A DNA stretch of 64,000 nucleotides from Clavelina lepadiformis (Eukaryota > Chordata > Ascidiacea > Aplousobranchia > Clavelinidae): contig NC_135244.1 in the NCBI RefSeq assembly GCF_947623445.1, forward strand, positions 9,672,001-9,736,000. The letters run 5' to 3'. This document shows positions 23,805-37,396 of this stretch, in pieces. Below the pieces are notes generated by a model. The model saw only the letters and a program-made list of their open reading frames with translations, was not told where the DNA came from and made no database searches. Within the stretch, counting starts at the first letter, position 1. Each line of letters opens with the position of its first letter. The position numbers and the translations under genes were made by a program.

Positions 23805-26800
23805 ATGAGAGGACCCCCAGAAACTTTACATCCAGACAAACCTCCTGATTATATTGTTGAAGAACCATATGACAGGTGAGTTATGCCCAACTGATTGTTT
23901 TTAAAGGTGTATAAACTTGTTTTTTATCTAAATTTCAAGCATGTTTTGCTAAGAACCCTATTGAAAAGATCCAAAAACCTTTGTCTGCAGCAATTATAAA
24001 TCCTTACACTGAAAAGTTTGTATCATGCACCAAATTCCTCTGGCGCAGAAAGTAGGCTTTTGCACCAATTCTCCATTACAGAATTGTTGTTTTGTTCCAC
24101 CTCTTACGTTATAACTATTACATGACGCAAATTTTGGCATTACGTTTATTGTGGTATCATATTTATTTGGAAGCCTGAAGGCAAACTTTCCAAAAGAGTT
24201 AAATTATAGGGTTTTAACTCTGAACGATATAGAATGCTTTAGAAACTTTTAGTCAGAGATAAAAGACTAGAATCTGACTCAACCCAGGTTTTTGTAAAGA
24301 CTTGACTTATGTTAGCGTGACTATTTTGGTTCAGTTTGAGTTTCAATCCCATCTAACCCTTTTTATGTTACTTTTTTGTTTCTCTCTTATGTCTATGATT
24401 TTGTGAATATATGTAATGTTTTTTACAACTGCAGATAAATTTTGTGCTGCGTTTGACAAAATAAACTCTTTCTAATTTGAGTTGCCGGGAAAACAGTTTG
24501 TTATAAATTTGAAAACTATTTTCTTCGAAAATCGCTCTGGGAGAAGTTCTATTGAATATACAAAAATGGCTTAAGTTGTTAAAATTAAATGTTATACTGA
24601 TAATTGCGTCATGAATATAATAGAGTAGTCCAGGGCTACTCAACTGGCGAACCGCGGTCCGAATGCGGACCTTTTCAGTGTTGAATCTGGACCTTATCTG
24701 TTTCAGCATAATTTACGCAAATGAAATCGTTCATCATTAGTTTTGTTATTCCTACTTATTCAATTAATCAGCGAATGTGTAAGTGGTAGCTCAAACTAGT
24801 CTTCTAGCGGTTTTTGTTAATAGGTCGTTTGTCAATCGGGGCAGCCGGCGTTTTGCGCCATCTTTTGTTGACAAAGCGATGTTTATAAAAGTTTAATACA
24901 AAACCACTAAGGAAATGTAGCATTCGACAGCGCTGTTTCTGGGTAAAGCCCATCATCAGCAAGGCGCTAATTGGAAGCCATAAAGAAACTTTATGAAGTC
25001 AAAATGATATTTGTGACTTCATAAAGGACACCAGTTTTTTAACAAAACCAAATCCATTATCGTTGATTTGCAAAAACAAAAAAACAGCAGACAATAGCAC
25101 AAGTTTAAACATATCAAACAAGCCTTGTTAACGTCACAATGCACAGCTGCAAGTTAGCGTTTTTAAACATGAACTTCGCATCTGCATGACCAATGAAAAC
25201 TTTCACCACTGCCTTCGACTCGCTCTCACTACTTTAGAACCAAGATTTAAAGAACTAGCAAGAATTAAGAAATGCCAATTCTCCCACTAGCTGTAATTAA
25301 CAGAACAATAAATAAATTTCGCTTATTGCTTTTGCTAATACCGCTTTACCGGATTTTGAATATACCGTATTTCATGTGTTGTGTTAAAAAAATCCAGAGA
25401 ATTTAATATTTTAAAATCCAGAGATTTTAAAATTAAATTAATACCCATCCAGAGAATTATAATATTTTATATACCGTATTTTAATACATTTGTATGACTG
25501 TAAATTATTTCATGAGAGTTATAACGGACCTAAGCAAATTTTGAAATTTTGTAACTGGACCTTTGCTAAAAATAGTTGAGTAGACTAATGCAAGAATCCT
25601 AAATCGAATGCGAAATGCTATTGCATGTATAGTTTTTTAAGGTTTGGTTTAGGCAATCACGACTTTTGCAGATTAACTGCTCATTTTCTGCTGTATTGTT
25701 GCAGAAGCATACATAAATATTGAAAGGCCGTTGAAGAAATTTGAGAGACCGTTTATGTAAATTCTGCATTTATAATTTAGGACTTGGACTTAACTAAATG
25801 GAATTGAAAGTGTTATAATTAAATGACTCAACTTGACTTGGGCTTCAGCCGTTACTTTTTTGACTTGTGTCACAATCATGTTTCCATCGACTTGTTTCGA
25901 CTGCTTTTTGTAGGCTAAACTAATATCATACATTTGCCAAGTTTTAGCTGCTCTGTAGTGGAAAGTGTGGCACACCCGTGCACAGGACTCATCCAGTGAG
26001 TCAATTAATTATTCTTGCGTCAAGTTTGGATGAGTAAATAGCTCATTGCACACCTGTTATGAAATATTTTACTTTTATTTCACTCATGCTCTTGGTTTGC
26101 GTCAAAAATAGAAATATTATTCTGACCTTTAAAGGAACTTGACCAATATTGTCATTTGGCGAAGTTTGCATTATCTATTTATATGCTGTAAAATATGTAC
26201 ATATTAAAATGAGATTATAACATTTATAGGAATATTGTATAATGATGGCCAACATATTATGAACAATGGAGCATTAATGTTGGTGTAAATGCTTATGTTT
26301 TGTTTACTTGGTGCATTAGAATTGGAGTTGAGCTGCCCAATGATCTTGGGATGATTGAGCCTGATTTTGTGGTTCCTGATGAGGAAGAAGTAGGAGAAGG
26401 AAGCAGAGATCCAGAACATCTTCTTGAGTGCTATGGTTGGATGGCCAATGCAGATGAGTTTGACAAACAAGTATTAATGAATTATTTTGTTTATTTTTAT
26501 AACTTTAAGTGCACTGGGACTTAGTTAAAATATTTTGATTAAGTGAGACACTTAACTAATACAGTATTGACTCGTACATATTGCATGGTCCCTGAATAGG
26601 TTCGCTCTCCTGGTTTTGATCATCAGCTAACCAGTGTATTTGTACTTCTTATAAATTTTCTTATTTTTATGCTATCAGCGTCGATGTTTCGCCCTAATTG
26701 CAATAAAAAATGGTTTTGGAAGTCCCCTGCTCTGTTATTTAAAAAAGCGCAAAGCGAAAAAAAGCGCAAAACGAAATGAGGGAGAAAAAGAGAGATGATA

Positions 26801-28911
26801 ACACTTGCTTATCTTGAGAACACTCAAAAGAGAAGAAGGGATAACGCAAAATAATAGAGAGATAGACTAAACGACGAGTTAGCTTCTGATTAATAAAATG
26901 TTTTCTACTGTTTTGGCTCTTGGTACTGGTTCTATGTATCAATTGAAAAGGTTAGCACGCATCGTATTTTACCGACATAATGTCACTTATCCGTTGTTAA
27001 CGATGGGCAATCAGTTTAGCAGCAGTCAATGTGAAAAGGCAGCTGTGCAAGAAAAACTCTCGCAAACAATGTGATTTGTGTAAGAAACCCCTTTGTCCAC
27101 AACATTGTGTGATTGTGAAGATTTGCAAATGTCAAAACTGTGTGACTAAAAACATGTCATTTTCTTGTTGCTTTGTTGTGTTACTATAAGCCAAATAAAA
27201 ATTCCTTTGTTTGAAAATGACCTTATAGTCGGAAAATCTAGGGCAGATACAGCATGCCAACAAACAATACGCATTCATAAAAAAATTTTGAGAAAAAAAC
27301 GTTTTTAAACCATTCTTTTACGTACGTAAATTTTAGCGTTTTAACAAGGGTTAAATGTGTTATTTTACCTTTTGTTTTGAGCTTCTGGTTCAAGCGTAGT
27401 AAACAAATTAGCAAAAGGAATGATTTGTGTTTTTTTCATTTAGAGCAGTGACCTTTCCATGACAAATTACATTATAGTATTTTGAGTCCTTAAACATTGT
27501 TCAATACTTGGTATATTCAGGAATGGATTCTTACATGGTTTGAATTAATCTGGCGTTGGAGATAAGAGAATCCCTTTGGTACAATAATGAGTACGTCTAA
27601 TCTTATTTCCCAAATTTAATGTTCATTGTATGAGTTCAGAATGTTAAGATAGTATAAATTTTGTCACTCCTGGCAAATAACATTTTTGTACAAAGATATG
27701 CTGAGTTACCTGGGCTCATATAATAGGAATGACTGAGTGTGCAGTTACACAGCCAGTCCAGTCATTGTACAAAATCTTCCTTATTTGCTGAACACACCTA
27801 CATGACCACTCCAATATACATAGGTGATGGAAGATCTGGAGCAGGAGGATTACATGGAGAATTGTTTTCAACAAATGTGGAAAGAAGAAGAAGACCAACT
27901 GGTATTTTACCCAAATCAGTTGAGCAATGGTTCCGGTATGTTGTACGAAATGAAAGGTTATGGAATAATTTTTTGCATATGCGTATCTATCTTTGTCATG
28001 ACCAACGTTTTTCGTTTTATACATTTGATGGTACAAGAATAATGTCTTCTGAAGTATTGAATGCAAAATAAGAACAAGCCCGCCATAATTCACTTTGCTG
28101 CTTCTTTTATATAGCATAATTTTCTAAACCCACAAATAGCTTTTACAAATACTGTTGGCGCTATGTTAAATTGCTGTCACTGATTGCAATCCTAGTTGTG
28201 TTGTCTTCATTAAATGACATCACATGCAACTGGATACTATAATTTTGTCTGTACGACGTGTTAATCATGTAGGTTTTGGTAACACCTGTATAGTTCCAAT
28301 CTTATCCTACATTTAGAATCATTTTAAATTGTGGGAAATTTTTTGCTTAAAAATAATGTTTCGTTTTTCTAATATTAAACTACTGTCCTAAATGGAAGTT
28401 GAAGTTAATATTAGTATTCTTTTGCATTACATGAGGTCAATACAAGGTTATGCCACAGACCACACAACACATTACACAGTTTTACATGTAATCTTCTAAA
28501 CATGCCAGCTAAATTAGGCAGTTGTAATTTCCTCTTACTCATTATACCAATCCATTTCCTGTGCTACTTGTGATGTAATACTGTATGTCATTTCTGACAG
28601 GTGCTGACGGGTTATCTGAGGCAAATAGGAACACCTTAGTGGCAAACTTTGACAAGCTGGCTGTTGCTGAACCGCCACCCGAACCACCATCACCAGAGGT
28701 GAATTACACATATTTGTGCTGTAATTTAAATCATTTTTTATACTTCCACTGCTGCTATCTATAGATGAAATGAATTATGCATGAGCAAGTTTACCTTTTG
28801 GTTACATGGCTAGACATTGTTGTCCTGTATTTAAAAAAGCATATTTTGCTGCAGGGTTATCTTAACCCGAATGCTGTGGAATACATACCAAGGTCTGAGA
28901 GTGAATCCTGA
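23805..28911 (+). CDS. Poly(A)-binding protein-interacting protein 2
   Basis: Five exons: 23805-23875, 26320-26470, 27824-27935, 28601-28698, 28855-28911. All introns are GT-AG with consistent phases; 162 residues (human PAIP2 127). PAIP2 binds PABP and represses translation by displacing it from poly(A). PAM1, the acidic helical segment contacting the RRMs, spans about residues 58-105, with CYGWMANADEFDKQ and then EDYMENCFQQMW. PAM2, which binds the MLLE domain, is at the C-terminus: YLNPNAVEYIP at residues 146-156 keeps the key Leu, Pro, Ala, Glu and aromatic positions. The N-terminus is longer than in vertebrates and proline-rich, and a PPPEPPSPE linker precedes PAM2. The protein is very acidic, as is usual for the family. 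A likely poly(A) signal AATAAA is at 29940, giving a ~1 kb 3' UTR. Confidence 0.9.
24631..25580 (+). mobile_element. Internally deleted hAT element in PAIP2 intron 1
   Basis: The left terminus CAGGGCTACTCAACTGGCG and an inverted partner near 25571-25580 (AGTTGAGTAG) bracket about 950 bp. The right end lacks the final CCCTG, so the boundary is eroded; flanks GAGTAGTC and GAGTAGAC match at 7 of 8. The interior keeps the 3' end of a transposase gene (listed separately), showing descent from an autonomous hAT by deletion. It lies in the same orientation as PAIP2. Confidence 0.65.
25132..25290 (+). pseudogene. 3' remnant of a hAT transposase (GTF2IRD2/EPM2AIP1-like)
   Basis: An open frame ends at TAG 25288-25290 and reads VFKHELRICMTNENFHHCLR, LALTTLEPRFKELA. 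The pattern L-R-x-C-M-T-N-E-N followed by C-L-R-L-A-x-T is the C-terminal signature of hAT transposases related to GTF2IRD2 and EPM2AIP1. Upstream of 25132 the frame is lost, so only the C-terminus survives. Confidence 0.7.
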
Positions 28912-30742
28912 ACACTATCGTACAGTGCAGTGACTTTTATTTCTTATATACTTTTTATTGTGTAAGATTCAGATGTGATATCTTGCTACTGTAAGTATCA
29001 GTTATGTTAGGTGAATTACCTAATAATCTCACTGAGATTTTCTTGCATTGTTCCGTGTACCAAAACTATTCAGATGCTATTGCATCACATGTATGCCCCA
29101 GCTTGTCGGTGTTATAAACATTAATTTTCTTAAAATAATGCCAGTGTTTTTAGATACTTTTGCATACCTGCATTAGTAAGCAGTTTGGATGACTTTGTAA
29201 CTTTCATTGACTTCATGAAAAACAGTTTTAAGTCTAAAACTACCCCAAATATCTAAGCTTATGTCAGTCTACTAAAACTACGTACAACTTCATGCAACTA
29301 AACTATCCATACTGTCAAAATTTATCTGTTTTTATTTTCCTCAAAGTGAAAGTTGCAGATAATAAGGAAATTACAGTTGCTATATCTGCAAAATGCATTC
29401 CGCATGTGCTTCATACATTCATAAGTTCCCAGCACAATATTATCTCTATTCATTTTATTATGTATGCGGCATTAACTACGTTAGTGTACTTTTGTATTTG
29501 TTTTATAGTTGGATACTCATGTTTTTCTTCAAGAGTTCATTTCAAAGTGCGTTAAGTTTTGTTGCCTTTGATTTCTTCTGGTGCTGATAACGTTTTTTGT
29601 GTGTTGTAGGGCATCAATTATGATAAATTAAGAACCATAGTTCGGAAGTCATTACTGGAGCTTCAATCATGGGTATATATCTTGCTACGAAATTCATTCC
29701 AAAAACAAATAAGAACTATTGTTATCTTGCGATCTAGTGATTGCCTGGTTAATTACCAATATAGCAATTGCAAAGATTGGTGTGAGTGTCAAATACTTAA
29801 ATGGTGATAATATCAAGCTAGCCTTGATGAGGAGCACTGAAAATCAAACTATTGTTTACGCGTTGTATAATCTTGTGTATTTGCAGTGTTATTGTGATTT
29901 TCGAGTTTGATTTTTCCTATATTTTTGCTTGTTTGTCACAATAAAACTGCCAAATATTGCCATTCTTTGCTCATATTATTATCCTAACTCCTCAGATATA
30001 ACAAACAAGTTTCGTATTAAAACTGTATTCAAACGAACTGTAGAAATTGCAATATCATTACAGGTATTTACACAAAACAATGTCAACAAAATTTGACCAT
30101 TAACTTATGGTGCTTGTTGGAAAACATGTCACCTGATTAGTTAGACCTATGGGGAATTGTTTTTAGGCTGGGGGAACAACAAGGAAAAGCAATGATCTAC
30201 ACTACGAGTCGAGTGCCATACAGCGTACATACTTGTCAGTGTTCCATTGCTATTTTTTTGTGAAAGTCTATTTTAAAATAAAATATCTACATACATTTGC
30301 TCAGTAGAAATTATTTCAATGGCACATGATTGGACATCTATTTACAAGCATTTTACCCTCATCTTAATGTTAAGCTATCTTAACTTCTTACTATTTCTGT
30401 CATAGTGCTGCCTACTAAATCTAGAAGTTTTTCAATGAATCCATACAGAGAGTTTTAAACCCACACAATCAATTCTCTCCCTTTCTTTCTTTCTCTCTTA
30501 TGCCCTGAACTTCTTCTGTGCTTCACGTCAGATGACTGCAAAGATACAATTCAACAACACATAATGCACAGGTAAATGTTGGAAAATGTTAATTGTTCAA
30601 AATTATACAACAAATTCTTAACATTGTACTAGAAAATACTTCGTTTTCAACAAACACTAGACAAACTAAAAGATTGCACCGGCCGCAAAAAATCAAACAG
30701 TGAATTGTTTTTCTACAGCAGACCAATAAAGAAGAGGAAGAA
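28912..30742. other. PAIP2 3' UTR and intergenic stretch
   Basis: The first kilobase is the probable PAIP2 3' UTR. A 63-base open segment at 29610-29672 is flanked by a good acceptor (GTTGTAG) and a donor-like GTATAT and would encode GINYDKLRTIVRKSLLELQSW split as a short helix-like peptide; I cannot attach it to a gene. An alternative last exon of rhotekin on the minus strand may lie near 30460-30541. Confidence 0.35.
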
Positions 30743-33700
30743 CTAAACTCTGCTTACCACCTCCCTGTGCAAGTATCGTGGATCGTCGTTATATTCTGAG
30801 TTTCCCTTTTCTTCTTTCATTCGTTGTTTACAAACTGTTATGATTGTCTGGTGCGCCTTTACATACGAGTCCACATCTTTGCCGCGTTTTGAAGCTCGTT
30901 CAGAACGCTTTTTCTCCATATCGACCTTGGCGTAGACTGGCTCTTCATTTTGATCATTCTGGGGGATTCGTTTTGATTTTTTATTTAACTTTAGAGGAAG
31001 AGCAGGAGAAGATTTTTTACTCTTCGTCAGCTTTGGAGGAAGCGTGGGTGGCTTTGATTGTCTATACATCTTAGAATTCGAATCAAATTGCAAATGACGG
31101 TATTGAAGTTTGCTAGAGTCATCATTTTTTGGAACAAAGGGTACTTCATAAATATGTCGCTGGGGAGTGTTTTGCTTGGTTGACTCCACAGCAGTGAGGT
31201 AGGACCGTCTAGGAGTAGGTGTGGGCTTTCCATCGCTGATTTCCTGTGACGGCGACGGGATGCCTCTTGGCCTTAATCTTGATGGAGATGCTTTTGGCAT
31301 TGTATTGGTCCGGGGACGGCATTCTTCAGGTTCGGCGTAGATCACTTCTAAGCCGTTCGGAGAAGATGAGACGCCGGATTTCAACGCTGAAATATGATGG
31401 ACGCCTTCATCGAATGATCGGCTCCTTTCGAAGTAGTGACCTTTTGGTGAGGCAACGCCGCCTGACAGTGGTACCACCGCGGACGGCATGACACAATTTT
31501 TTTGTTTTGCCCAAACACGATCGTTAATGGACGACGACGTAGATTCTGTTTCCGATTTATAACCCGATGATTGACTTGCTCGGTGCGATCCCGAGAGATC
31601 CGAATTTGTGCCTGCTTCATTGACGCCGATTCTAAAATTAAAATATTTAATTTACATCTTCATTTAATGCAACACCATAAAATCCTTTATGTAACAGAAC
31701 AAAGTTGGCGTGTTCACCATTCTTGAGAAAATAAACAAAATACGCCAATCGCAATTTATGCTACACGGTCTTTCCTAATTTAGTCTCCGATTTTGTATCT
31801 TATTACAGCAGTATTTACGCTCACATGTGAATTTTGTTACTGAAAAGGTCAGCTGACATCTTTACCTGCGCAATGAAGATTCTAATTTTCCGCGACATTT
31901 ACGTTCTTCCAAAATATCATCAAGCGACGACCCAGACGACAAACTAGCACGACTTTTGCTTCGTCTGTTATAAAATAGAAACGAAATACACTTCAACCTC
32001 GTGTAACGTTATTGTATTGTGTGACTAACGCTTGGGTTCGTGCTTCAAAAGATTCAAAGCATGAGCGAACAGAGATAATGCTTGAGAGTCATTTTACTTA
32101 CAAATTTCTGGGCGGGTTCTTCGGCAGTGGCGGCTTCGGAGGAGGTGTGTTACTGAAACCATTTTTCAGCTGATTCTATAAATGCAAGCATGACGTTAAT
32201 TCAATGGTGAAACGTACAAATACAACCCCACCAGATCAAATTACCTTTGACATTAATTCCTACACAAGCAAGCAATTACAAAATATAGTACATGCAAGTT
32301 ACTTATTGAACCCACAAACAAGCGACGGGATACATGCAGTAATTTCTACACATTACAAGCTTCAGAGACTAGTTTACTTACCTTCGGTGGGACTGGGGCT
32401 CGTCTTTTCTTTTTTGATGCGTTTTGTGCTACTCCCTTTCCATTGCTATCGTCTGATTCAGATAAAAAGGCATCGTCGGAACCCGATGCTTCCGAGCACA
32501 GAACAAGAGTCGTCTTTTGTTTGATCTTGGACAACCTGGTAGCGGATGAAGGCACTTGTTGACGGTTGGAAGTCGCGCGAAGATTGTAGTCGTGCTGCCC
32601 TTCCGCCACCTCACTCTTGCTTTTGATGTCAGTCTTTCGAGTGACCTGAAACGAAATAATTTTGCTCATTTGAAAAGCTACGGTTTAGCTTATATTGCAG
32701 TAAATTTTAAATGAAAATTGATGGCATTATGCTCGACAATGCAGATATACAAACCTTAGCGGGGCGAGTGCCTAAGCCACCAGTGAAAAATTCCACCCAG
32801 GGTGCAGTAGCTTGACTTTCGAGCAAAATAGACTGTACGGATGAAGACACTTGGTTTGGGTCGAAGTTTTGTCCATTCAGTAAATCTGTGCATTTAATCG
32901 CTTCCGCCATGGCTTTTACGGGAGAGTCCACATCTGAAAAGCACACACAAAATGTGTGTTAATATAAATTAATATTACCAGCATTAGTTAGACCATCAAC
33001 CAGTCACTAAAGACCTTATAAAGGTCTTAATTGTACATACTGAGTTGGTCGTAAATCAGCGTTTTCCGGACACCGCGGTCAAAGATGAATTCAGAAGGTA
33101 AATTACGTGGTGAAGGTGAGGCGATGAACATGGGAGCTCTATGGGCCACACCAGCATCGCAAGCAATGCTCCACGCTCCAAGATCACTTTTATGCTGACG
33201 AAGACCTCTACAGAGTAACATGTGGTAACGACAATCAAAATTCGTGGACTAATTGCAACGTAACAAATTCTATTATAAATGGCATGAATAAACTAACAAA
33301 TAAGGTTAGCAGGTAATTTCGAGAATTCTCCTTTGATAGAAAAACCAATTATCTTTCAGTAAGAATGTAGTTAATTGCGTGTAACTAGCCCATACAAATG
33401 TACCTGATCCACCGCACCATATCGTTCTTATCGCTGGCAGCAAACAAGTGCCGCTCTGTAGTGTCCCTGATCTGAAAGCTGTTGGGACGTTTCTGCCTTA
33501 TTTTCTCGATTTCATTGATTTTTAAGTCCTAGAAATGAAGTCAACAGCAGTGTGTCAACTGACGGTTGAAAACAAGCTATACGTGTATGTCGGTTCGTTA
33601 CGTATTACATCATATGACTGAGCGCCGGGTTTCACATCAATAATGTTAATTTTTGCCTGAAAATAACCACAATAGAGATTCGTTTGATCTAACCTTTGGG

Positions 33701-36700
33701 GCAAGATCAATTGAAAGTTGAGGCGGTTTTTTCGTGTCTTCAGGATTGATCCAACCTTTGATCAAGCCGCCTTTAACCTCGCACCACAAAAAGCACCAGT
33801 TTGGCACGGAGCCAATCATGTTCTGAAACGTGGAAAATGTCGTCATATTTAACTACGAATAAAAGTTAAATATACAAGTTTTAAAGAAAATTATCTTAAA
33901 ATGATAAGCAAGAAGTCAACAAAATCTAAGAAAATTCTCATGAAACTGTACAGGATCGAAGAGGACGAAAATAAGTACAAAGTCGTTTGACCGGAGGGTT
34001 CCCACGCGAACGGAACTAGGCGAACTTACCAGCGTGTGAAGAAAGCCGGATACCGAGACGCTTGTTATGCAGTTCGGTTGCGCCACCAATCTACACGATA
34101 TACTCTCGTAAAGTGGCAGGTTGATTCGTGTCTGCGGTGTTCTGTCCAAGTCATGTGATCTCACTGACTCGTTTACGTCACCAAGGGTTAGGGTCAGCGT
34201 GGCAATTTTCTCGTACTGGGGTCCCCTGAGAAATTAATTATACCTGTTGGATGGTAAGAAACAATACGAGGAACATAACTATAACTTAAGTATAGTTTTG
34301 ATCAATATATCAGTAAATAATAGTGATCAAAATAAAAAAAAAATATTCTCACATTTTCATTCCATGGCATGAGTCTTCCCTCTGTTATGACAAAACAAGT
34401 CAATCAATCAATACGCAGTCCTCATTAAATGGCACAGACATTTCAACGTATTTGTGGTGTGGTAAACAACATTACGGAACCGAATACAGGAAAAATATTA
34501 TGCTCGTATTCGCCACTTACCAATCGCTCCCTCACACGCTTTCCTTCGCCCTTTCCGATCGAACGATTCAATCTTGACAATAATTTTTGCGGCGTTGGCG
34601 CTGACACTTCGCTGCTTGACATGGGATAGGCGAAAATATCCAGAGTGAGTTTAAAATCATATGCAGCTTGTTCGCTGAAAGATAAACGCGGTGAAATTAA
34701 ACTTTCGGTAGCTTGGTTTTGATCAAGTGAGCTAGAGTAAGGCTAAATCATAAAGATATGTTTTCATGGTGTTTACTCCCTTCCAACAGTCAGTGAAATT
34801 AAGGCATACTGTCTATTCCTTCGAGTGCACTTGAACTTAACTCAAGCGCCTCGGGTTAAGAAATATCAAAGCACAATTCACGATTGATAGGAACCAACAA
34901 AATGAATATGACGTCATCAAAAATTCAATTATTTTACAGTTACACTTACAACACAATGACGTCGCTGAAAGCTATATCCGTTGTTGATTTATCGACGCAT
35001 ATCAACTCGGTATCTTGTACTTCAGAACCAACTGACAAAAGGCAGAAGACAGCATGTCTGTTGTGGTCTAAGGAAAGGGCACTATGGGTCAAATCAACGT
35101 CAACGCTTTCAACAGATTTTATTATAATACTTCACCGGCAGTTATTCCTGTTCAATTTCTCACCTCGTGACTTGCTGTGTGAAAACACTTCTCTCCATAC
35201 CAAAGGGACGCGTATATCTAGCAAAGGCAAAAAAATCAAATAAGTATTTTTTGTTGCTTGTTATGTTTAATGAGTTTGTGCGGTAAGCATTACATCATCA
35301 AAATACCTGAAACTGCAATTCTGCCTTTGCAAGTTCGCAAATTATCGGAAAACCTTAAAATAATGAAATAAAAAAGTTAAATAACCATGTTGGTTGTTAA
35401 TCGATTACATATTGTTCAACAAGTTTTCAAAATATAGGTCACTTCTCAGCAGAAATACTTACCCCGGTTCATCCATTATAGCTTCCATAACCTCGGCTGC
35501 TTTCAATTTCTGCAGTTCGGCCATATATGTAAATGTCCTCGCGTTCGAAGTATGTAGGGTCTTGGCGGCTTCGAGCAACTGGGTTTCGTGTGTACAAGCC
35601 CCCATTAAGCGTATGGCCCCGTCCCTTATCTTCATCTCTCGTTCCAGCCGATCCTGTAGTCCGACGTGCTGCATTGTTAAAAGTTAGGCGTTAATTTATA
35701 ATTAGTTTAAACATGGTCGGAAATTTTTCGACGATAAATCACAATCGGCTTGGATTGGTCACGGCTTTAACATCAGGTTGATTGTATGGTTGTTGACCCA
35801 ATGACATTCATTAGGGTTGTTTATGAAACAACTATTAGACCCCTTGCCCTGGGGTGATATTTTACCAAATACACTTCGTCATCTTAAACAATCTAAACCA
35901 ATTGCGACGGTGACGATGCCCACCCGCTTATTAGAGTTTTAAATTTCGAAACAAAATCAACGAATCAGTGAACCGTGTTACGCGCGTCGTCGAGGGTGGC
36001 ACGTGAGGTAAGGAGAGGTTACATGATTTGTTAACGATTTACACATGTCTGTGTGAGTCAAGGGTACAACATGAATGACGTCATAATCGTCAGGGACACA
36101 CATCTGATTCGAATTCATTGTCAAGTATATCAGGAATAAATTATAAATTTAATCATATTTTTAATGACAACGATAAGAAGGAAAGAAGTGAACAGAGAAC
36201 TTTGCCCACAAATTGCTTTAAAACCGTTCTCATAACCCGTGTCAAGACAAAGAAAGCAATAGGAATGTCATAAGAACAAGCCATAATTTTTCTATTACTT
36301 CCGATTTCGGACGTAGAAACGTCGGTACTGGTTCGAGTACGACGCGTGTTCCTCTCAAGCAATTTTCTTTCGCAAGACAGGTGTCATAAGTTGAGCAGTA
36401 ACACGTCAACAACTATGAGTAGGCGTTGGAACTGCATGTATTTTATAAATACTGTAGTAATAATGTTACTTATTTGTCCCTTGTATCGCCATGCACCTAT
36501 TATTTTGTATCGAAGTGGCCATGCTTGGGTTTTCTTGGATCTGCCCGGGCTAGACACCGATTCCGGTAGAAAACGTTTTACGTAATGGAAGACGTGAAAT
36601 CGTGTTTATGAGAAATGCTTTGTTGACGGAAGGAAACAAAAGCAACAAGTTAAGTTCGATAAAAAGACCATCACTTTTCAATTCATTTAAACCTGGTAAG

Positions 36701-37396
36701 TTCGCTGTACAGTATTATTTCCTGGTTAGGTCGAAAGTCTATACAATTAAGGAAAGATTTCGTTAAAGTCCGTGTCTTTACTCTTTAATCATTCAATTGA
36801 AACCATCTGGTGATGACTTAAATAATTAAACTAAGTTAAGCTTAGATTTTGCTTAATTTTTTTGTAAATTTCTCGGTGTTGCTTGGCTTTTGCGTTCACC
36901 TGGCTTACACCATGTGTCACTATTAAAAATAAAATTTCACCACAAAGAAGTCGTTTTTGCTGAAAACGTATTACGTCATACGCTATATGAAAGACATGAA
37001 CATAAATCGTAATTACCGATAAGAACAGCATAATGCCCACAACACACCCACATAATAACTTGGGTTAAAGAATTAAACGAAAATAGACACTTAAAATTCC
37101 GGATGCGCCTTTACAATTAATTATTATCGAAGATAATGACGTTTTTTGTAAAGATTAGAATCTTCATTGCTTAATGAGTTCACAAGAAGTCTTCATAAAC
37201 CGAAAACTTTGCACAATTAAAGTGGTTAATTCCCAGAAAGTTTCAAACGTCCCACACGGCAAATGGTGCATACCTTTTTTAGACTCGCTCCAATTTGCCG
37301 TATGTAGAACAGATTAAGATCGCTTAGGACTTCGGCAATCGATGGATCCATTTGTGACGTCATAACGGGAGACAATGGCGGTGTTTCAACCGTCAT
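30743..37396 (-). CDS. Rhotekin homologue (Rho-GTP effector) with long C-terminal tail
   Basis: Sixteen exons: 37396-37274, 35668-35463, 35353-35307, 35217-35164, 35067-34950, 34674-34521, 34381-34353, 34225-34030, 33822-33694, 33528-33404, 33207-33041, 32933-32755, 32645-32382, 32169-32102, 31964-31866, 31631-30743. Phases agree throughout; 948 residues (human RTKN about 560, RTKN2 about 610). Residues 20-110 hold the HR1 Rho-binding helices (LNLFYIRQIGASLKK, EREMKIRDGAIRLM). Residues 111-309 match the anillin-homology region (TCKGRIAVSDIRVPLVW, VQDTELICVD, LPLYESISCRLVAQP). Residues 310-400 are a PH domain ending in MVRWI. Rhotekin binds GTP-loaded RhoA-C and blocks GTP hydrolysis. The last ~400 residues are extra: proline-rich (PPPKPPLPKNPPR, RAPVPPK), basic, with tyrosine motifs IYAEP (Tyr751), IYEVP (Tyr814) and VYAKV (Tyr886). 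Exon 16 has an internal donor (GTG|GTAAGC, ~30759), so the final residues may come from a further exon. TGACGTCA overlaps exon 1. Confidence 0.92.

Noticed and set aside
24368-24709. 113-codon minus-strand ORF in PAIP2 intron 1
   Set aside because: It crosses the end of a hAT element and has no family match.
27716-28117. 133-codon minus-strand ORF
   Set aside because: It is antisense to PAIP2 exon 3, which has a clear family match and splice phases.
30844-31491. Plus-strand ORFs opposite the last rhotekin exon
   Set aside because: They are antisense shadows of a long, well-supported minus-strand exon and resemble no protein.
36074-37362. TGACGTCA sites near 36074 and 37355 as rhotekin CREB sites
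   Set aside because: Eight-base matches with no further evidence; one lies in coding sequence.
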